Of a stretch of 64,000 nucleotides of DNA, positions 52,883-62,125 are shown in pieces. The DNA is taken from the NCBI RefSeq assembly GCF_024199845.1, contig NZ_JANADO010000001.1:1798001-1862000 (forward strand), written 5' to 3'. This DNA comes from Bradyrhizobium sp. CCGB12 (lineage in GTDB: Bacteria > Pseudomonadota > Alphaproteobacteria > Rhizobiales > Xanthobacteraceae). The notes beneath the pieces were generated by a model. It ran no database searches and was not told where the DNA came from. It saw nothing but the letters and a program-made list of their open reading frames with translations. Each line of letters begins with the position of its first letter. The first letter of the stretch is position 1. The position numbers and the translations under genes are program-made.

Positions 52883-53074
52883 TCATTCCCTCCGCTTCAC
52901 CTCAGGTCCCGAGGCAGCAATGGCGCGTTCAACCTCCTCGGCCAGAATTGTCAGATGGGCGGCCAGCCTTCTGAACAGTTCTCGCTTCTTGGGTTCAGTT
53001 GCCAGATCGCGGATCAAGGCGCACTCGGCCGCATCGGTGCGGAGCTTTTCCAGCTGAACTTGCATGTCTTTCAT
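52883..53074 (-). CDS. small coiled-coil protein (MKDM family)
   Basis: A 63-aa protein: MKDMQVQLEKLRTDAAECAL, then IRDLATEPKKRELFRRLAAH and LTILAEEVERAIAAS. It matches the 48150 paralogue over its whole length and keeps an uninterrupted end. The function is unknown. Confidence 0.72.
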   Translation of the reverse strand: MKDMQVQLEKLRTDAAECALIRDLATEPKKRELFRRLAAHLTILAEEVERAIAASGPEVKRRE

Positions 53075-53272
53075 TGCGGTAGGTCCGTTCCTGAGCTGGA
53101 ACTATACCGCGTATGTGCGGAATCAGACAGACCGGATTGCCAGTTTTTCCCTATACTTCTCAGGCCCCTGGAGACCCCATTACCCACGGCGTTGACGTTC
53201 TGCTGGGGCCGTTTCTCGGCGGCGACATTTCAGGGCAGTGCGTCTCAAAATAGCTTTCGGATCGGGTGCCCC

Positions 53273-53515
53273 ATGATCAGAAGACTGATTGGCGCTTCGA
53301 TAGTTCTCGGCGGCCTAGTCGTCGTCGCCGAAGCGCAAAATTGCCGGCAATATCCACCGGGACCGTTCCGCTTCCAGTGCAAGGCGGCGAGACATCCGGA
53401 AATCGTCGAGAAAAAGGAAATGTGCCGCGACGAGGCCCGCGCGATTGGCATTGTCAAAGCCAAGAAAGATCCCGCCTTTAAAGAATACGTGCACGCCTGC
53501 ATGCACCGCCGATAG
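53273..53515 (+). CDS. small periplasmic protein
   Basis: An 80-aa protein with a signal peptide (MIRRLIGASIVLGGLVVVAE, cleavage after AEA). The mature part has four Cys (NCRQYPPGPFRFQCKAARHP, EKKEMCRDEARAIG, YVHACMHRR), enough for two disulfides. The function is unknown. Confidence 0.72.
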   Translation: MIRRLIGASIVLGGLVVVAEAQNCRQYPPGPFRFQCKAARHPEIVEKKEMCRDEARAIGIVKAKKDPAFKEYVHACMHRR

Positions 53516-53517
53516 AC

Positions 53518-53787
53518 TCAGTCCGTAATCGTAGCGGGCCCTGTCTTCAAGAGCCGCACATAGGTCCCGCTCTCATGCAGATCGAACCAGCCTTCTTCGA
53601 CTGCATATCGAATGCCGGCGCCGAACTCCGGGCCGGTGCCTTTCAGGGTGTAGAGGAACGGTGCGTTGATCTTCTCGATGTGGATACGGCCGTCCTGAAC
53701 CGGCTCAATGCTGGCAGCGAGCTGGATCAACTGCCGGGCCGCGGCTTCCGGATCGGCGTAGGGCCGTGCGACTGCAAACTTGGTCAT
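53518..53787 (-). CDS. small hypothetical protein
   Basis: An 89-aa protein: MTKFAVARPYADPEAAARQL, then IQLAASIEPVQDGRIHIEKI and GAGIRYAVEEGWFDLHESGT. A winged-helix-like end is visible. ATG 53787 is preferred; the frame stays open to 53823. It lies 8 bp after the next upstream gene, so they form a pair. Confidence 0.68.
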   Translation of the reverse strand: MTKFAVARPYADPEAAARQLIQLAASIEPVQDGRIHIEKINAPFLYTLKGTGPEFGAGIRYAVEEGWFDLHESGTYVRLLKTGPATITD

Positions 53788-53795
53788 GGGTTGCT

Positions 53796-54179
53796 TCAAC
53801 GCTCTTCGCTGGGGTGAACCCATTTATAGGGCGTGATCTGCCTTGTCTGCGTTAGCTTGATCATGCGGGCCGGCGGCGCGTAGCGGGGGGTGCGGCAGGA
53901 GCGGCATTTGAGGGATGCTTCCAGCTTCCAGAGCGGCGTATCCCGAGGCCGCCGAATGGCGTCCAGCGGAAGACTGGCGCGGGTCTTACACCGGGCGCAC
54001 TCAACCTCCAGCCAGGCAAGCCCGCCGTTGAGGCACTGGCCGATTGTGGGTGAGGGCTGGGCAGGGCCGCCGTAGCCTTCCATGCGAACGGACCAAGCTT
54101 CCGACTCCGCTCGGTCGGCCTCGCGAGCGGCTTCCTGGGCACGCTCGCGGGCTCCCTGGGCGTGGATCTTCGCGCCCAT
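53796..54179 (-). CDS. small zinc-ribbon-like protein
   Basis: A 127-aa protein. A charged helix (AQGARERAQEAAREADRAES) precedes two Cys pairs, LEVECARCKTRASLPL and ASLKCRSCRTPRYAPP. The ATG at 54179 begins MGAKIHAQ; a longer frame starts at 54221. Proteins like this occur in rhizobial phage-derived DNA. The role is unknown. Confidence 0.65.
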   Translation of the reverse strand: MGAKIHAQGARERAQEAAREADRAESEAWSVRMEGYGGPAQPSPTIGQCLNGGLAWLEVECARCKTRASLPLDAIRRPRDTPLWKLEASLKCRSCRTPRYAPPARMIKLTQTRQITPYKWVHPSEER

Positions 54180-54413
54180 GATCCGGCCGCCCCAGATGAC
54201 TTCTCGCGACTTGGTGCTCATGCGAGATAGATTCCGGCGAATGGGGCAGGAGGCAAGCCGCTAGCCCTAGAGAGGTCCGGCGACGTCGTGCCAAAGGGTT
54301 GGTCAAGGACCGGCAGCCTGAAGAATATTTTCGATATCCCGAAATTTCGATTGCTCCGTCGGGCAAAACAGTGGTTCATAAGGCGCTGGCTCCAACCATG
54401 AGAGGACCAGCTA

Positions 54414-54638
54414 ATGGCCGATGAAGTTGAGGTGTCGTCCGATCTATCAAAGATCGCCAAGCTCAACGGAGACTTCCGTAAGAACTACGGGCCGCTGCTG
54501 GGTGCGTTTTTGTATCTGCGGTCCATCAGCGCCGCGCGTGGTCGCTCTTGGTTTTGGGCGGGACTGGCGTCCGTGGCCTCTTCAGCCGGCCTAGCGTGGT
54601 TATGGAAGCACGGTCTTGGGTGGCTGACCGGTGGCTGA
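54414..54638 (+). CDS. small membrane protein
   Basis: A 74-aa protein: MADEVEVSSDLSKIAKLNGD as polar N-terminus, then one helix WFWAGLASVASSAGLAWLWK. GAGAGGACCAGCTA precedes the ATG. It could be a prophage leftover. The function is unknown. Confidence 0.6.
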   Translation: MADEVEVSSDLSKIAKLNGDFRKNYGPLLGAFLYLRSISAARGRSWFWAGLASVASSAGLAWLWKHGLGWLTGG

Positions 54639-54857
54639 CCTTGCGTTCATGCTCATCAAGGCCGGACCACTGAGGTTCTTCCAGCGCTGGTGCAGAGTGC
54701 TGACGACAGCCGCGAATTAGCGGGGCTGCGGTTCGAAACCGACGCGCCTGAATGCCTCCGCCAGCGTCACAGACCTACTCAGCGGTATTGTTTCAGAATG
54801 TTCCTGATTGTGGTAGACGCTCAGAACCTATCGAAAAGTGTGCCGGACCCACTCGTT

Positions 54858-55349
54858 ATGAGCTTCGTCCAAAGAGTAAAGCGTAAGCTGTTCCCGCCCC
54901 GAGAGGTCATCGAAGGGTACGAGAACCCAGAGCTCGTCGAAACGATCTTGCTCAAGTCGATCAACTACAAGCCCAGCGGCAACTGGCCGTTAGTCCAAGG
55001 CTTGAATACGGTTCTCGACTTCGGCGGGGGCGCGGGGCTGCATTACAAGGTCGCGCGCCGGCAATCCCCTGAAATTCGGTGGGCAGTTGTTGAGACGCCA
55101 GCCATGGTCCGGCGCGCGAAGGAGCTGGCCACTAACAGGCTGATGTTCTTCGAGCGGATTGAGGAGGCGGCCGACTGGCTCGGAAACGTCGATCTAATCC
55201 ACTCCAACGGGGCAATACAATACGTTCCCGACGCTTCTAAGACCATCAGAGACCTTTGCTTCGTTCCTGAGCGACAATGGACCTGGGCAACTAAGCATCT
55301 TAACCGCAGAAGCGAGTGCCAAGCGGCTGGAGCTGCTAAAAGAACTTGA
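54858..55349 (+). pseudogene. truncated TIGR04325-type methyltransferase fused to foreign tail
   Basis: From ATG 54858 it reads MSFVQRVKRKLFPPREVIEG, GLNTVLDFGGGAGLHYKVAR (SAM motif), RWAVVETPAMVRRAKELATN and VDLIHSNGAIQYVPDASKTI. The family pattern stops near 55257. The last 30 residues come from an unrelated sequence, so roughly the C-terminal half of the enzyme is missing. An upstream ATG at 54798 is also in frame. Confidence 0.7.
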
Positions 55350-55857
55350 TCCTGCTCTGAGCAGGGTGGCTGTATTTTTCAATCCCGACGACGCGACGTC
55401 CCCGCTTTCGGTCAAACCTCTGAAGGCTGCCGCAGCAAAGCTACGGCTTGGTCTTGAGTTGATCGGGCTACGAACGGAAAGAGACTTCGAAGCTGGCATT
55501 GCCTTAGCGGTGCAAACCAAATCGCAAGCGATCGCTCTTACGAGCAACCCGCTTTTTGATGTCGGAGGAAAACAGATCGCCGCCTTTGCCCTAGAAAACA
55601 AATTGGCAACTATGAGTTTTGCCGATTCTTTCCCAAAAGTTGGGGGGCTAGTCTCTTACGGACCGCATATCCGTGCGGCCTATCGCCGGTCGGCTTTCCT
55701 CGTTTCACGCATCCTGAATGGGCACGAGCCCCGCAGAGCTTCCTGTTGAACAGCCGACGAGGTTCAACCTTGTGATCAATCTAAGAACAGCGAAGGCTCT
55801 TGGCTTAAAGGTTCCAGATATTCTGCTAACATCGGCCGATGAAGTGATCAATGAGTG
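55275..55857 (+). pseudogene. ABC transporter substrate-binding protein fragment (DUF534/TrpX-like)
   Basis: The reading LSILTAEASAKRLELLKELD, then SRVAVFFNPDD, IAAFALENKLATMSFADSFP and LVSYGPHIRAAYRRSAFLVS is the C-terminal two thirds of this family. Near 55735 a CCCC run shifts the frame, and [20 protein letters not shown] with [20 protein letters not shown] follows to 55857. The first third is absent. Confidence 0.78.
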
Positions 55858-56153
55858 AGCGCTTCCTCTTGGGCCTTCTCCGAAGCATCGGCCCGCCCCC
55901 GCGAGGTTCGGATGGCGGGACTCAATTTGCTGACGTGCGCTCTCCGAATCTGGCCCTGAGCTAAACAACACGAAAGCGGCAGGCCAGGTCGGCAGTCTGG
56001 GGATAACCGGACGCCACACGATCGTTCGCTTGAACCGCTGCTTTTGACCCGAAGCAGACCTCAGTCTCCTTCAATCCAAATTCCTGCTTCGCTAAGGGCG
56101 TTCGTTCAATCGGAGCGATAGCAGGACCGATTTTGACCCAACTGCGACATTCG
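55858..56153. other. 296-bp gap upstream of the arylsulfatase
   Basis: No coding sequence is seen. It should include the arylsulfatase promoter region. Confidence 0.4.
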
Positions 56154-56167
56154 TTGACCTAAATCAA
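56154..56167. promoter_or_regulatory. putative FixK/FNR box
   Basis: TTGACCTAAATCAA is a perfect TTGA-N6-TCAA site, 94 bp before the arylsulfatase ATG. This matches the FNR/FixK consensus used for low-oxygen control in Bradyrhizobium. Chance occurrence is possible. Confidence 0.45.
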
Positions 56168-56260
56168 TAGACTTCGTCGCCTCCGGACAATCTTCGATAG
56201 AGGGCAACGGATGTTTCTTACGGATCAAAATACGCGAGGCCAACCGAAGGGAACCGACCC

Positions 56261-57901
56261 ATGGACAGGGATCGAAACAAGCCGAGCAGCAATATCAGCC
56301 GTCGCAACATTTTGATGGCGGGCACAACACTTGCCGCGGCTTCGCTGGCTGCAACCACGCCAATCCAGAACGCGCAAGCCCAGCAAGCCGCCCCTTCAAC
56401 GGCACCGGGAGCGGCCGCACAGTCAGGCCGCAAGCCGAACATTCTCTTCATCATGGGCGACGACATTGGCTGGTTCAATGTAAGTGCCTACAACCACGGG
56501 ATCATGGGCTACCGCACTCCGAACATCGACCGGATCGCCAAGGAGGGCGCGATGTTCACTGACTGGTATGGTCAGCAGAGCTGCACCGCTGGGCGCGCCG
56601 CCTTCATCACCGGACAGACGCCGGTGCGCACCGGCCTGACCAAGGTTGGCCTGCCCGGCGCGGAGCTTGGGCTTGGCCCGCTTGATCCGAGCGTCGCCGA
56701 CGTTCTGAAGACCTACGGATACGCCACCGGACAATTTGGCAAGAACCATCTCGGGGATCGCGACGAGCATTTGCCGACCGCCCATGGGTTCGACGAATTT
56801 TTCGGCAACCTCTACCACCTCAACGCCGAGGAGGAGCCGGAGAATCCTGATTATCCCAAGAATCCGGAATTTCGAAAAAAGTTCGGGCCTCGCGGCGTGC
56901 TGAAAGCGACCGCCGACGGCAAGATCGAGAACACTGGTCCGCTTAATAGGAAACGGATGGAAACGGTCGATGAGGAGTTCCTTGCCGGCGCCAAGGATTT
57001 CATTGGCCGTCAGCATCGGGCCAACAGGCCGTGGTTCTGCTACTTCAACTCGACCCGGATGCACGTCTTCACACATCTCAAGGCCGCGTCGGATGGAAAG
57101 ACTGGCCTCGGCATCTATCCTGACGGCATGGTAGAGACTGACGGTCATGTTGGGGAGCTGTTGAAGCTAGTCGATGATCTGGGCATCGCCGACAATACCA
57201 TCGTGGTCTACACCACTGATAACGGCGCCGAAGCCTTTACTTGGCCCGACGGCGGTTCGACGCCGTTCCGCGGTGAGAAGGCCACCAATTGGGAGGGTGC
57301 CTTCCGGGTACCGTGTCTCATCAAATGGCCCGGCGTCATCAAGCCAGGAACGACCATAAACGACGTTTGCGCCCACGAAGACTTCATCCCGACGTTTGCC
57401 GCTATGGCCGGCGAGCCTGATCTTGTCGAGAAACTGAAAAAGGGCCACACACTCAATGGCAAGAGTTTCAAGGTTCACCTCGATGGATACAACCTGCTAC
57501 CGTTCCTCAAAGGTGAAGTGGATGAATCGCCCCGCAACGAGTTCCTGTATTGGAGTGACGACGGAGACTTGATGGCGCTGCGCGTAGACAACTGGAAAGT
57601 GGCTTTCATGGAGCAAAACACCGAGTTGACTCCGAAAGCCCCGATGGGCCCTTGGACCGGCCAATTCACTAAGCTCCGTGGACCCAAGCTCTACAACTTG
57701 CGTTCCGATCCTTTCGAGAAGGGCGACGACAGCATCAAATACGGCAGTTGGCTAATTGATCGGACGTTCCTCTTGGTCCCAGCACAAGCCGTTGTCGCGC
57801 GATACATCGACAGCTTCAGGGATTTCCCGCCACGCGCCAAAGCAGCAAGCTTTACCGTGAGCGACGTCATGGAGAAGATTTCGACACCTGCGAAGAACTG
57901 A
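56261..57901 (+). CDS. Tat-exported arylsulfatase
   Basis: A 546-aa sulfatase. The Tat signal is SSNISRRNILMAGTTLAAAS, with cleavage likely near NAQAQQA. KPNILFIMGDDIGWFNVSAY carries the first metal Asp pair. The sulfatase signature QQSCTAGRAAFITGQTPVRT holds Cys108, which would become formylglycine (C-T-A-G-R). KNHLGDRDEHLPTAHGFDEF and VVYTTDNGAEAF add further active-site residues. It hydrolyses sulfate esters in the periplasm; the substrate is unknown. No formylglycine-generating enzyme gene is in the window. Tat export would suit folding and modification in the cytoplasm. Confidence 0.92.
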   Translation: MDRDRNKPSSNISRRNILMAGTTLAAASLAATTPIQNAQAQQAAPSTAPGAAAQSGRKPNILFIMGDDIGWFNVSAYNHGIMGYRTPNIDRIAKEGAMFTDWYGQQSCTAGRAAFITGQTPVRTGLTKVGLPGAELGLGPLDPSVADVLKTYGYATGQFGKNHLGDRDEHLPTAHGFDEFFGNLYHLNAEEEPENPDYPKNPEFRKKFGPRGVLKATADGKIENTGPLNRKRMETVDEEFLAGAKDFIGRQHRANRPWFCYFNSTRMHVFTHLKAASDGKTGLGIYPDGMVETDGHVGELLKLVDDLGIADNTIVVYTTDNGAEAFTWPDGGSTPFRGEKATNWEGAFRVPCLIKWPGVIKPGTTINDVCAHEDFIPTFAAMAGEPDLVEKLKKGHTLNGKSFKVHLDGYNLLPFLKGEVDESPRNEFLYWSDDGDLMALRVDNWKVAFMEQNTELTPKAPMGPWTGQFTKLRGPKLYNLRSDPFEKGDDSIKYGSWLIDRTFLLVPAQAVVARYIDSFRDFPPRAKAASFTVSDVMEKISTPAKN

Positions 57902-58130
57902 CGTTCGGACACTGGGCCGGCCATTGCTGCCACTTGGGTGAGGTCTCCTATTGGGCCCTTAGCAGATATCGCTCGGGCTGCGACCGATGTCGGCGTGTGG
58001 CCCCTTAGCGGACATCGAAGCGGCACGAGTGCGTATGCGCGACCATGCACGCCTCGTTAAGGCACGCTATTCTTGACGGAGACTAGCGCGTCCTCTGATT
58101 CTGCGAACGAGAGAAGACAAATCGCTCCGG

Positions 58131-58697
58131 TTATAACCCTAACGCGATCTCGGCCCATTTCAACATGCGGTCGCTATTGAGGAACGCCAGCACCGCCGGC
58201 TCCAGCGACGCAGGCGCGCCCGGTCCAACCAAAGCCGTCGCGGCCACCATGTCGCAGCGCTGATTGTAAGCGAGAGAGAGCGCAGCGTTGCGATTTTTCT
58301 CGACGCGATAGGCCCGGCTGCGGCCGCGCATCGGGCCGACGATGATCTCTCGGCCGGCACCGATCGGCGTTGCCTTGCCAATCAGTGCCAGGTCGCCCAT
58401 CTGCTCGAGGTCGCCGTCATCGGCGACGCCCGTGACACAATTGCAAAAGCCGAGCTTGGCGCGAACGTAGAGCTGGATCTCGCCACCGCAATCCTCGGCC
58501 TTGCAACGGAACGCCTTTCCTTTCCCCCAGGGATCTGCGCCGAAAGGCCAGTTGGTTTCCGTCCATACCGGGTGGATCTCGCCGGTTGCTGCCGTAGCGC
58601 GTGCCGGTTCGCCGGAACGCAATATCCAGACAGCAGCGGCTACGCAGAGCAGTACGACGGCTGCGCTGATCGCGACGAATTTACTTGTCAAGCGCAT
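58131..58697 (-). CDS. membrane-anchored periplasmic protein
   Basis: A 188-aa protein with an N-terminal helix (KFVAISAAVVLLCVAAAVWI). The outer part has IHPVWTETNWPFGADPWGKG, Cys-rich FRCKAEDCGGEIQLYVRAKL and GFCNCVTGVADDGDL, so four or five Cys could form disulfides. The C-terminal region is AALSLAYNQRCDMVAATALV. No family is recognised. It starts 23 bp after the TPR gene stop (frame open from 58709), so it is the second gene of that operon. Confidence 0.75.
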   Translation of the reverse strand: MRLTSKFVAISAAVVLLCVAAAVWILRSGEPARATAATGEIHPVWTETNWPFGADPWGKGKAFRCKAEDCGGEIQLYVRAKLGFCNCVTGVADDGDLEQMGDLALIGKATPIGAGREIIVGPMRGRSRAYRVEKNRNAALSLAYNQRCDMVAATALVGPGAPASLEPAVLAFLNSDRMLKWAEIALGL

Positions 58698-58720
58698 GGA
58701 AGATGCCACGGCAATTTTTG

Positions 58721-60322
58721 CTAATTCTGAGCCATGAGCTTTCGTGCGGCCGCGAGGTCCTCACGTGAGGAGTCGCCATTTTGCGCCATGTCGACAACTT
58801 TCGCGTAGTATTGGCGGGCCTTCACGGCGTCACCCGCCTTCTCGGCGGCGTGAGCGGCACCGATCGTCGCGCCAAAGCGGTTCGGCTCCTTGCGCATGGT
58901 GCTTTCGAACGCGGCCAATGCGTCCGTCGCCATGCCGCGTTCGAGCAGCATGGTCCCGTAGAGCTCGCGTGCCGGGGCGAGCGGTCCCGGTGTCACGATG
59001 GATTTTTCGGTCTTGTCTTCGGCATCGGCGGCAAGGCGCATCGCTTCCAACGCGTCCGCCTGTTTTCCCTGGGCATTGAGCTGCCAGGCTGTGGCGACTT
59101 GCCGCTGAATGTCGACGATCTCGGCCCAATAGGCGTCCTTGTCCTGCAGCAGCTTGTCCTGCAGCTCCGCCAGTTTGGCGATGTCCGCCGTTGCAGCATC
59201 GGGATTGCCGGAGCGCGAGGCGCCGAGGGCGCGGGCGAAATAGGTGATCGCATCGACATAGGCAAACCGGCTCGGCTCGACCTTCAGTGCGGCGGCGCCG
59301 TGCCAATCGCCGCGCTCGACCATATAGCGCGCCTGGCTGGCCGCTATCGCGTAGGGGCCGGCGCGGACGGCCGGCGCGTAGCCCGCGGTGGCGATCATAT
59401 CCGCGATGACGTCGCGGGCCCGGCTGTCCTGCGCAAGCTGAAGCAGGGCGTAGACCATATAGTCATCGGCATGCAGCTGCTCGCTGGGGTCCTTGCCCTC
59501 CTTGGCAGCTTTGGCGGAACGGCTATTGGCGTCGATGGATTCCTTCCAGTAGCCGACGCGCGTGAAGATGTGCGATGGCATATGCAAGGCGTGCGGCGCC
59601 GCTGGCGCGATCTCGGAATAGCGCTTGGCAGCGTCGAGACCTTGCTCTGCGATCGCCGGATAGTCGTAGAGGTGGATCAAGTAATGCGCAACGCCGGGGT
59701 GCCGCGGCTGCCGCTTGAAGATCGGCTCCAGGATGGCGGCGCCCTTGAGCTGGTTGGAATAGGACTTGTCGTTCGGTGACGCCGTGACATTCAATGTAAT
59801 CGCATAGACGATCTGCGCCTCGTCATCATCGGGATAGCGTGCGGCGACGGCTTCGGTTGCCTTGAGATAGGCCTGCGCGCGCTGGCCAAACGTCGTCTTT
59901 TCATCGCCCGAATAGAAGGCCAGCAGCGCGTCGACATAGTCGCGTTCGCGTTCGCTCTTGGCGCCGATCGCCTTGGCCTTCTGCAGCGCAGCGAGACCCT
60001 CGGCGAGGTTTTCCTTCGGCGCGGGGAAATGCGGATTGTACAAGAGGCTCAGCGCAATGCCCCAATAGGCAATCGCGCACTCCGGATCGGCCTGCAACGT
60101 CTCCTCGAAAATCTCTTTCGCGGGCCGGTACCAGAACGAGTGCTGATAGCGCATCCCGCGGTCAAAGCGGCGCTGCGCCACCTCGTTGCAGGACGTCTGG
60201 AAGTGAACCTTGCCAAACTGCTCGTCGGTCCCGTCGTCCGCGCGTGCGGCAGGCGAGGCGGAGATCGAGCCCATGATAGTGAGGGCAAGCAGAGAGACGG
60301 TTCTCAAGGCGAGCGCGCGCAT
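58721..60322 (-). CDS. secreted tetratricopeptide-repeat protein
   Basis: A 533-aa protein. The signal peptide MRALALRTVSLLALTIMGSI ends SPAARA. Helical repeats run through most of the chain, such as CNEVAQRRFDRGMRYQHSFW, ECAIAYWGIALSLLYNPHFP, AALQKAKAIGAKSERERDYV and RHPGVAHYLIHLYDYPAIAE. APHALHMPSHIFTRVGYW is a conserved signature of this family. It probably scaffolds a periplasmic process. The downstream Cys-containing protein is likely co-transcribed. Confidence 0.85.
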   Translation of the reverse strand: MRALALRTVSLLALTIMGSISASPAARADDGTDEQFGKVHFQTSCNEVAQRRFDRGMRYQHSFWYRPAKEIFEETLQADPECAIAYWGIALSLLYNPHFPAPKENLAEGLAALQKAKAIGAKSERERDYVDALLAFYSGDEKTTFGQRAQAYLKATEAVAARYPDDDEAQIVYAITLNVTASPNDKSYSNQLKGAAILEPIFKRQPRHPGVAHYLIHLYDYPAIAEQGLDAAKRYSEIAPAAPHALHMPSHIFTRVGYWKESIDANSRSAKAAKEGKDPSEQLHADDYMVYALLQLAQDSRARDVIADMIATAGYAPAVRAGPYAIAASQARYMVERGDWHGAAALKVEPSRFAYVDAITYFARALGASRSGNPDAATADIAKLAELQDKLLQDKDAYWAEIVDIQRQVATAWQLNAQGKQADALEAMRLAADAEDKTEKSIVTPGPLAPARELYGTMLLERGMATDALAAFESTMRKEPNRFGATIGAAHAAEKAGDAVKARQYYAKVVDMAQNGDSSREDLAAARKLMAQN

Positions 60323-60964
60323 CGGCCCCTCCGTTTTTGTTCAGAAAGAAATTTGGTCAGATGGCGCCCGATAAAGGCCAGGGCGCCGAATTCGTACTGC
60401 TGAGATTGGCAATGGCAAACTGCGTCGTTGGAAGGATTTGCCCATTCGCGAAACGAGTCAATAGAGAGCGCGCGGATGTGCATTAGGGAAGCACGCCTGT
60501 CAGGCTCCATCCGCCTGCGCTGAAATCGTGAGGAGATAGCGAAGCGTAGTCCGCCATTGGAATACTCGGCCTTGGCTCACCGTTGTTGGCAATTAAACTG
60601 GACATCGTCCAGTGCCGCTTCACACCGCCGCTTGCGTGACTACCCTTAGCCAGCAAGATTTCAACCGCCTCTAACTGGGTGAGGTTCTTTCTTGACTAGG
60701 TCCAGCCCCGACAGGTTTAACCTACCGCGAGTCAGCCGAGTCACAATGTCATCTAAGTCACAGTAGCTCTAAACTTTGAGTACGTCAGTTTGGTTGCCCG
60801 AGGGGAGAGCTCGCCGACGGGGCTGGCGGACCGCGAGCCCTCGACCTCGGGCAAGTGCAGGCCGCCGCCATCGCACAATCGATAGTCTGCACCCCGATCC
60901 AGTCAGATGGATGTTAAATCAATATCGAAATCTGGTGGCCGGATGCAATCGGTGGAGTTTTCAA
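60323..60964. other. 640-bp gap without a supported gene
   Basis: It includes the TPR promoter region. A 89-aa plus-strand frame (60776-61045) lacks a ribosome site and overlaps the next gene antisense, so it is rejected. Confidence 0.45.
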
Positions 60965-61144
60965 TTACCGCTGGTGCCCCAATCCGATTCCAAGATTGAG
61001 CGCTTTCTGACGGAGCGCGCCAACGGTTCGCTTCATTTCCTTTGAAATCTTCGCGACGGGCGTCCGATCCTTCGAATGCTTTTTCAGCGTCCGCAAATCC
61101 GCGGGCGACCACTCGCGGCGAACTGCTTTTGTCTTTTTGGCCAA
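60965..61144 (-). CDS. 59-aa SANT/Myb-like helix-turn-helix protein
   Basis: With a TTG start at 61144 and GAAGGAG upstream, it reads LAKKTKAVRREWSPADLRTL (first residue Met in the protein), then KKHSKDRTPVAKISKEMKRT and VGALRQKALNLGIGLGHQR. The Trp-containing helix and following HTH resemble small rhizobial SANT-type DNA-binding proteins. It lies below the usual length cut-offs of ORF finders. Confidence 0.75.
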   Translation of the reverse strand: MAKKTKAVRREWSPADLRTLKKHSKDRTPVAKISKEMKRTVGALRQKALNLGIGLGHQR

Positions 61145-61346
61145 ACCGGCGCTCCTTCAGTGTTGAGGGCGCGGTCTAACAACATGGCGCGTAGTGCGCA
61201 ACCCCGGGAGAAACTTTGCCCAACGACGACTTCAACAAACAAATCGGCCAGCTACCGACAAACGACAGCTTGCCACTGCCATCGCACAGGAAGCAGACAG
61301 GCGCCACGGCGATCAAAACTGCGAGGCTCCGCACGGTCAATTCCCT

Positions 61347-61511
61347 TCAGGAAGGTGGTTGCCTTCCGCGCTGTACGAACTTCTTGATCCCAGCGAGGGT
61401 TCGGGCGAGCGAAGCAGGCAAATGTCTTCCCTTGCGGGGCGGGATCACGATAAAAACATAGAGCAGGTTGAGCAGCGCCCAGCTGCCGAGCGCAAACAAA
61501 ATGTACTTCAT
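61347..61511 (-). CDS. 54-aa small membrane protein
   Basis: It reads MKYILFALGSWALLNLLYVF, then IVIPPRKGRHLPASLARTLA. One helix is followed by a basic tail. A start at 61538 is also in frame. Confidence 0.55.
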   Translation of the reverse strand: MKYILFALGSWALLNLLYVFIVIPPRKGRHLPASLARTLAGIKKFVQRGRQPPS

Positions 61512-61676
61512 CGCATACCCGGGAAAATCCGGCGGCAATAATCAATCTAAGTAGCAGGAAGAGCGAAGCGTAATTAATGAGCTGACGCAACTGCAATGTT
61601 TGGTCAACGAACATGCTTTCGTCGAGTCCTCCGTCGTCGCGGTGCGTTCCCTTCAGGCCCCCGGGAAACGCGACCT

Positions 61677-61814
61677 TTAGGTCATCTGGTCCATTGCCCG
61701 GGCACGGGCTTCCATCCGGTCCGCGAAGATTTGCAAAATCCGAGCAGTTTCCGGAGGCAGTTCGTGGACTAGTCGCCTAAGCTCCGCAAGATCGGCTTGG
61801 ATCTCGATTAGCAT
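61677..61814 (-). CDS. 45-aa helical protein
   Basis: From ATG 61814: MLIEIQADLAELRRLVHELP, then PETARILQIFADRMEARARA. It starts 17 bp after the neighbouring SPGLQPPK gene. A longer version from TTG 61868 overlaps that gene. Confidence 0.55.
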   Translation of the reverse strand: MLIEIQADLAELRRLVHELPPETARILQIFADRMEARARAMDQMT

Positions 61815-61831
61815 CGCCAGTGAGGTTGGTG

Positions 61832-62035
61832 TCACTTCGGCGGCTGCAAACCGGGGGACTGAATCCAATCGACCAGATGCGCGCCTGTCTCGGCAACCAT
61901 GGCTCGCTTAAGCAAGCTTTCGCGCTCCGCGCCGGCGGGCAACTGATCGGCTCTGTCTTTGAGCTTGGCTGCCTGTTCGGCCATTCGTTCGTCAAGGGAG
62001 CGGGTTTGCTTCACTCTTCGGCGGTGCAGCGTCAT
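61832..62035 (-). CDS. small basic protein (SPGLQPPK family)
   Basis: A 67-aa protein: MTLHRRRVKQTRSLDERMAE, then QAAKLKDRADQLPAGAERES and HLVDWIQSPGLQPPK. It matches the 49501 paralogue over its full length, including identical size. The function is unknown. Confidence 0.7.
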   Translation of the reverse strand: MTLHRRRVKQTRSLDERMAEQAAKLKDRADQLPAGAERESLLKRAMVAETGAHLVDWIQSPGLQPPK

Positions 62036-62125
62036 TATATCGCTCGCCGATATATGCCTGATAAGCCCCAACCGGCGAAAGTAAGTTCAGTTGCAGAGCA
62101 CGGAACTTCGTGGTCGCATGCACGC

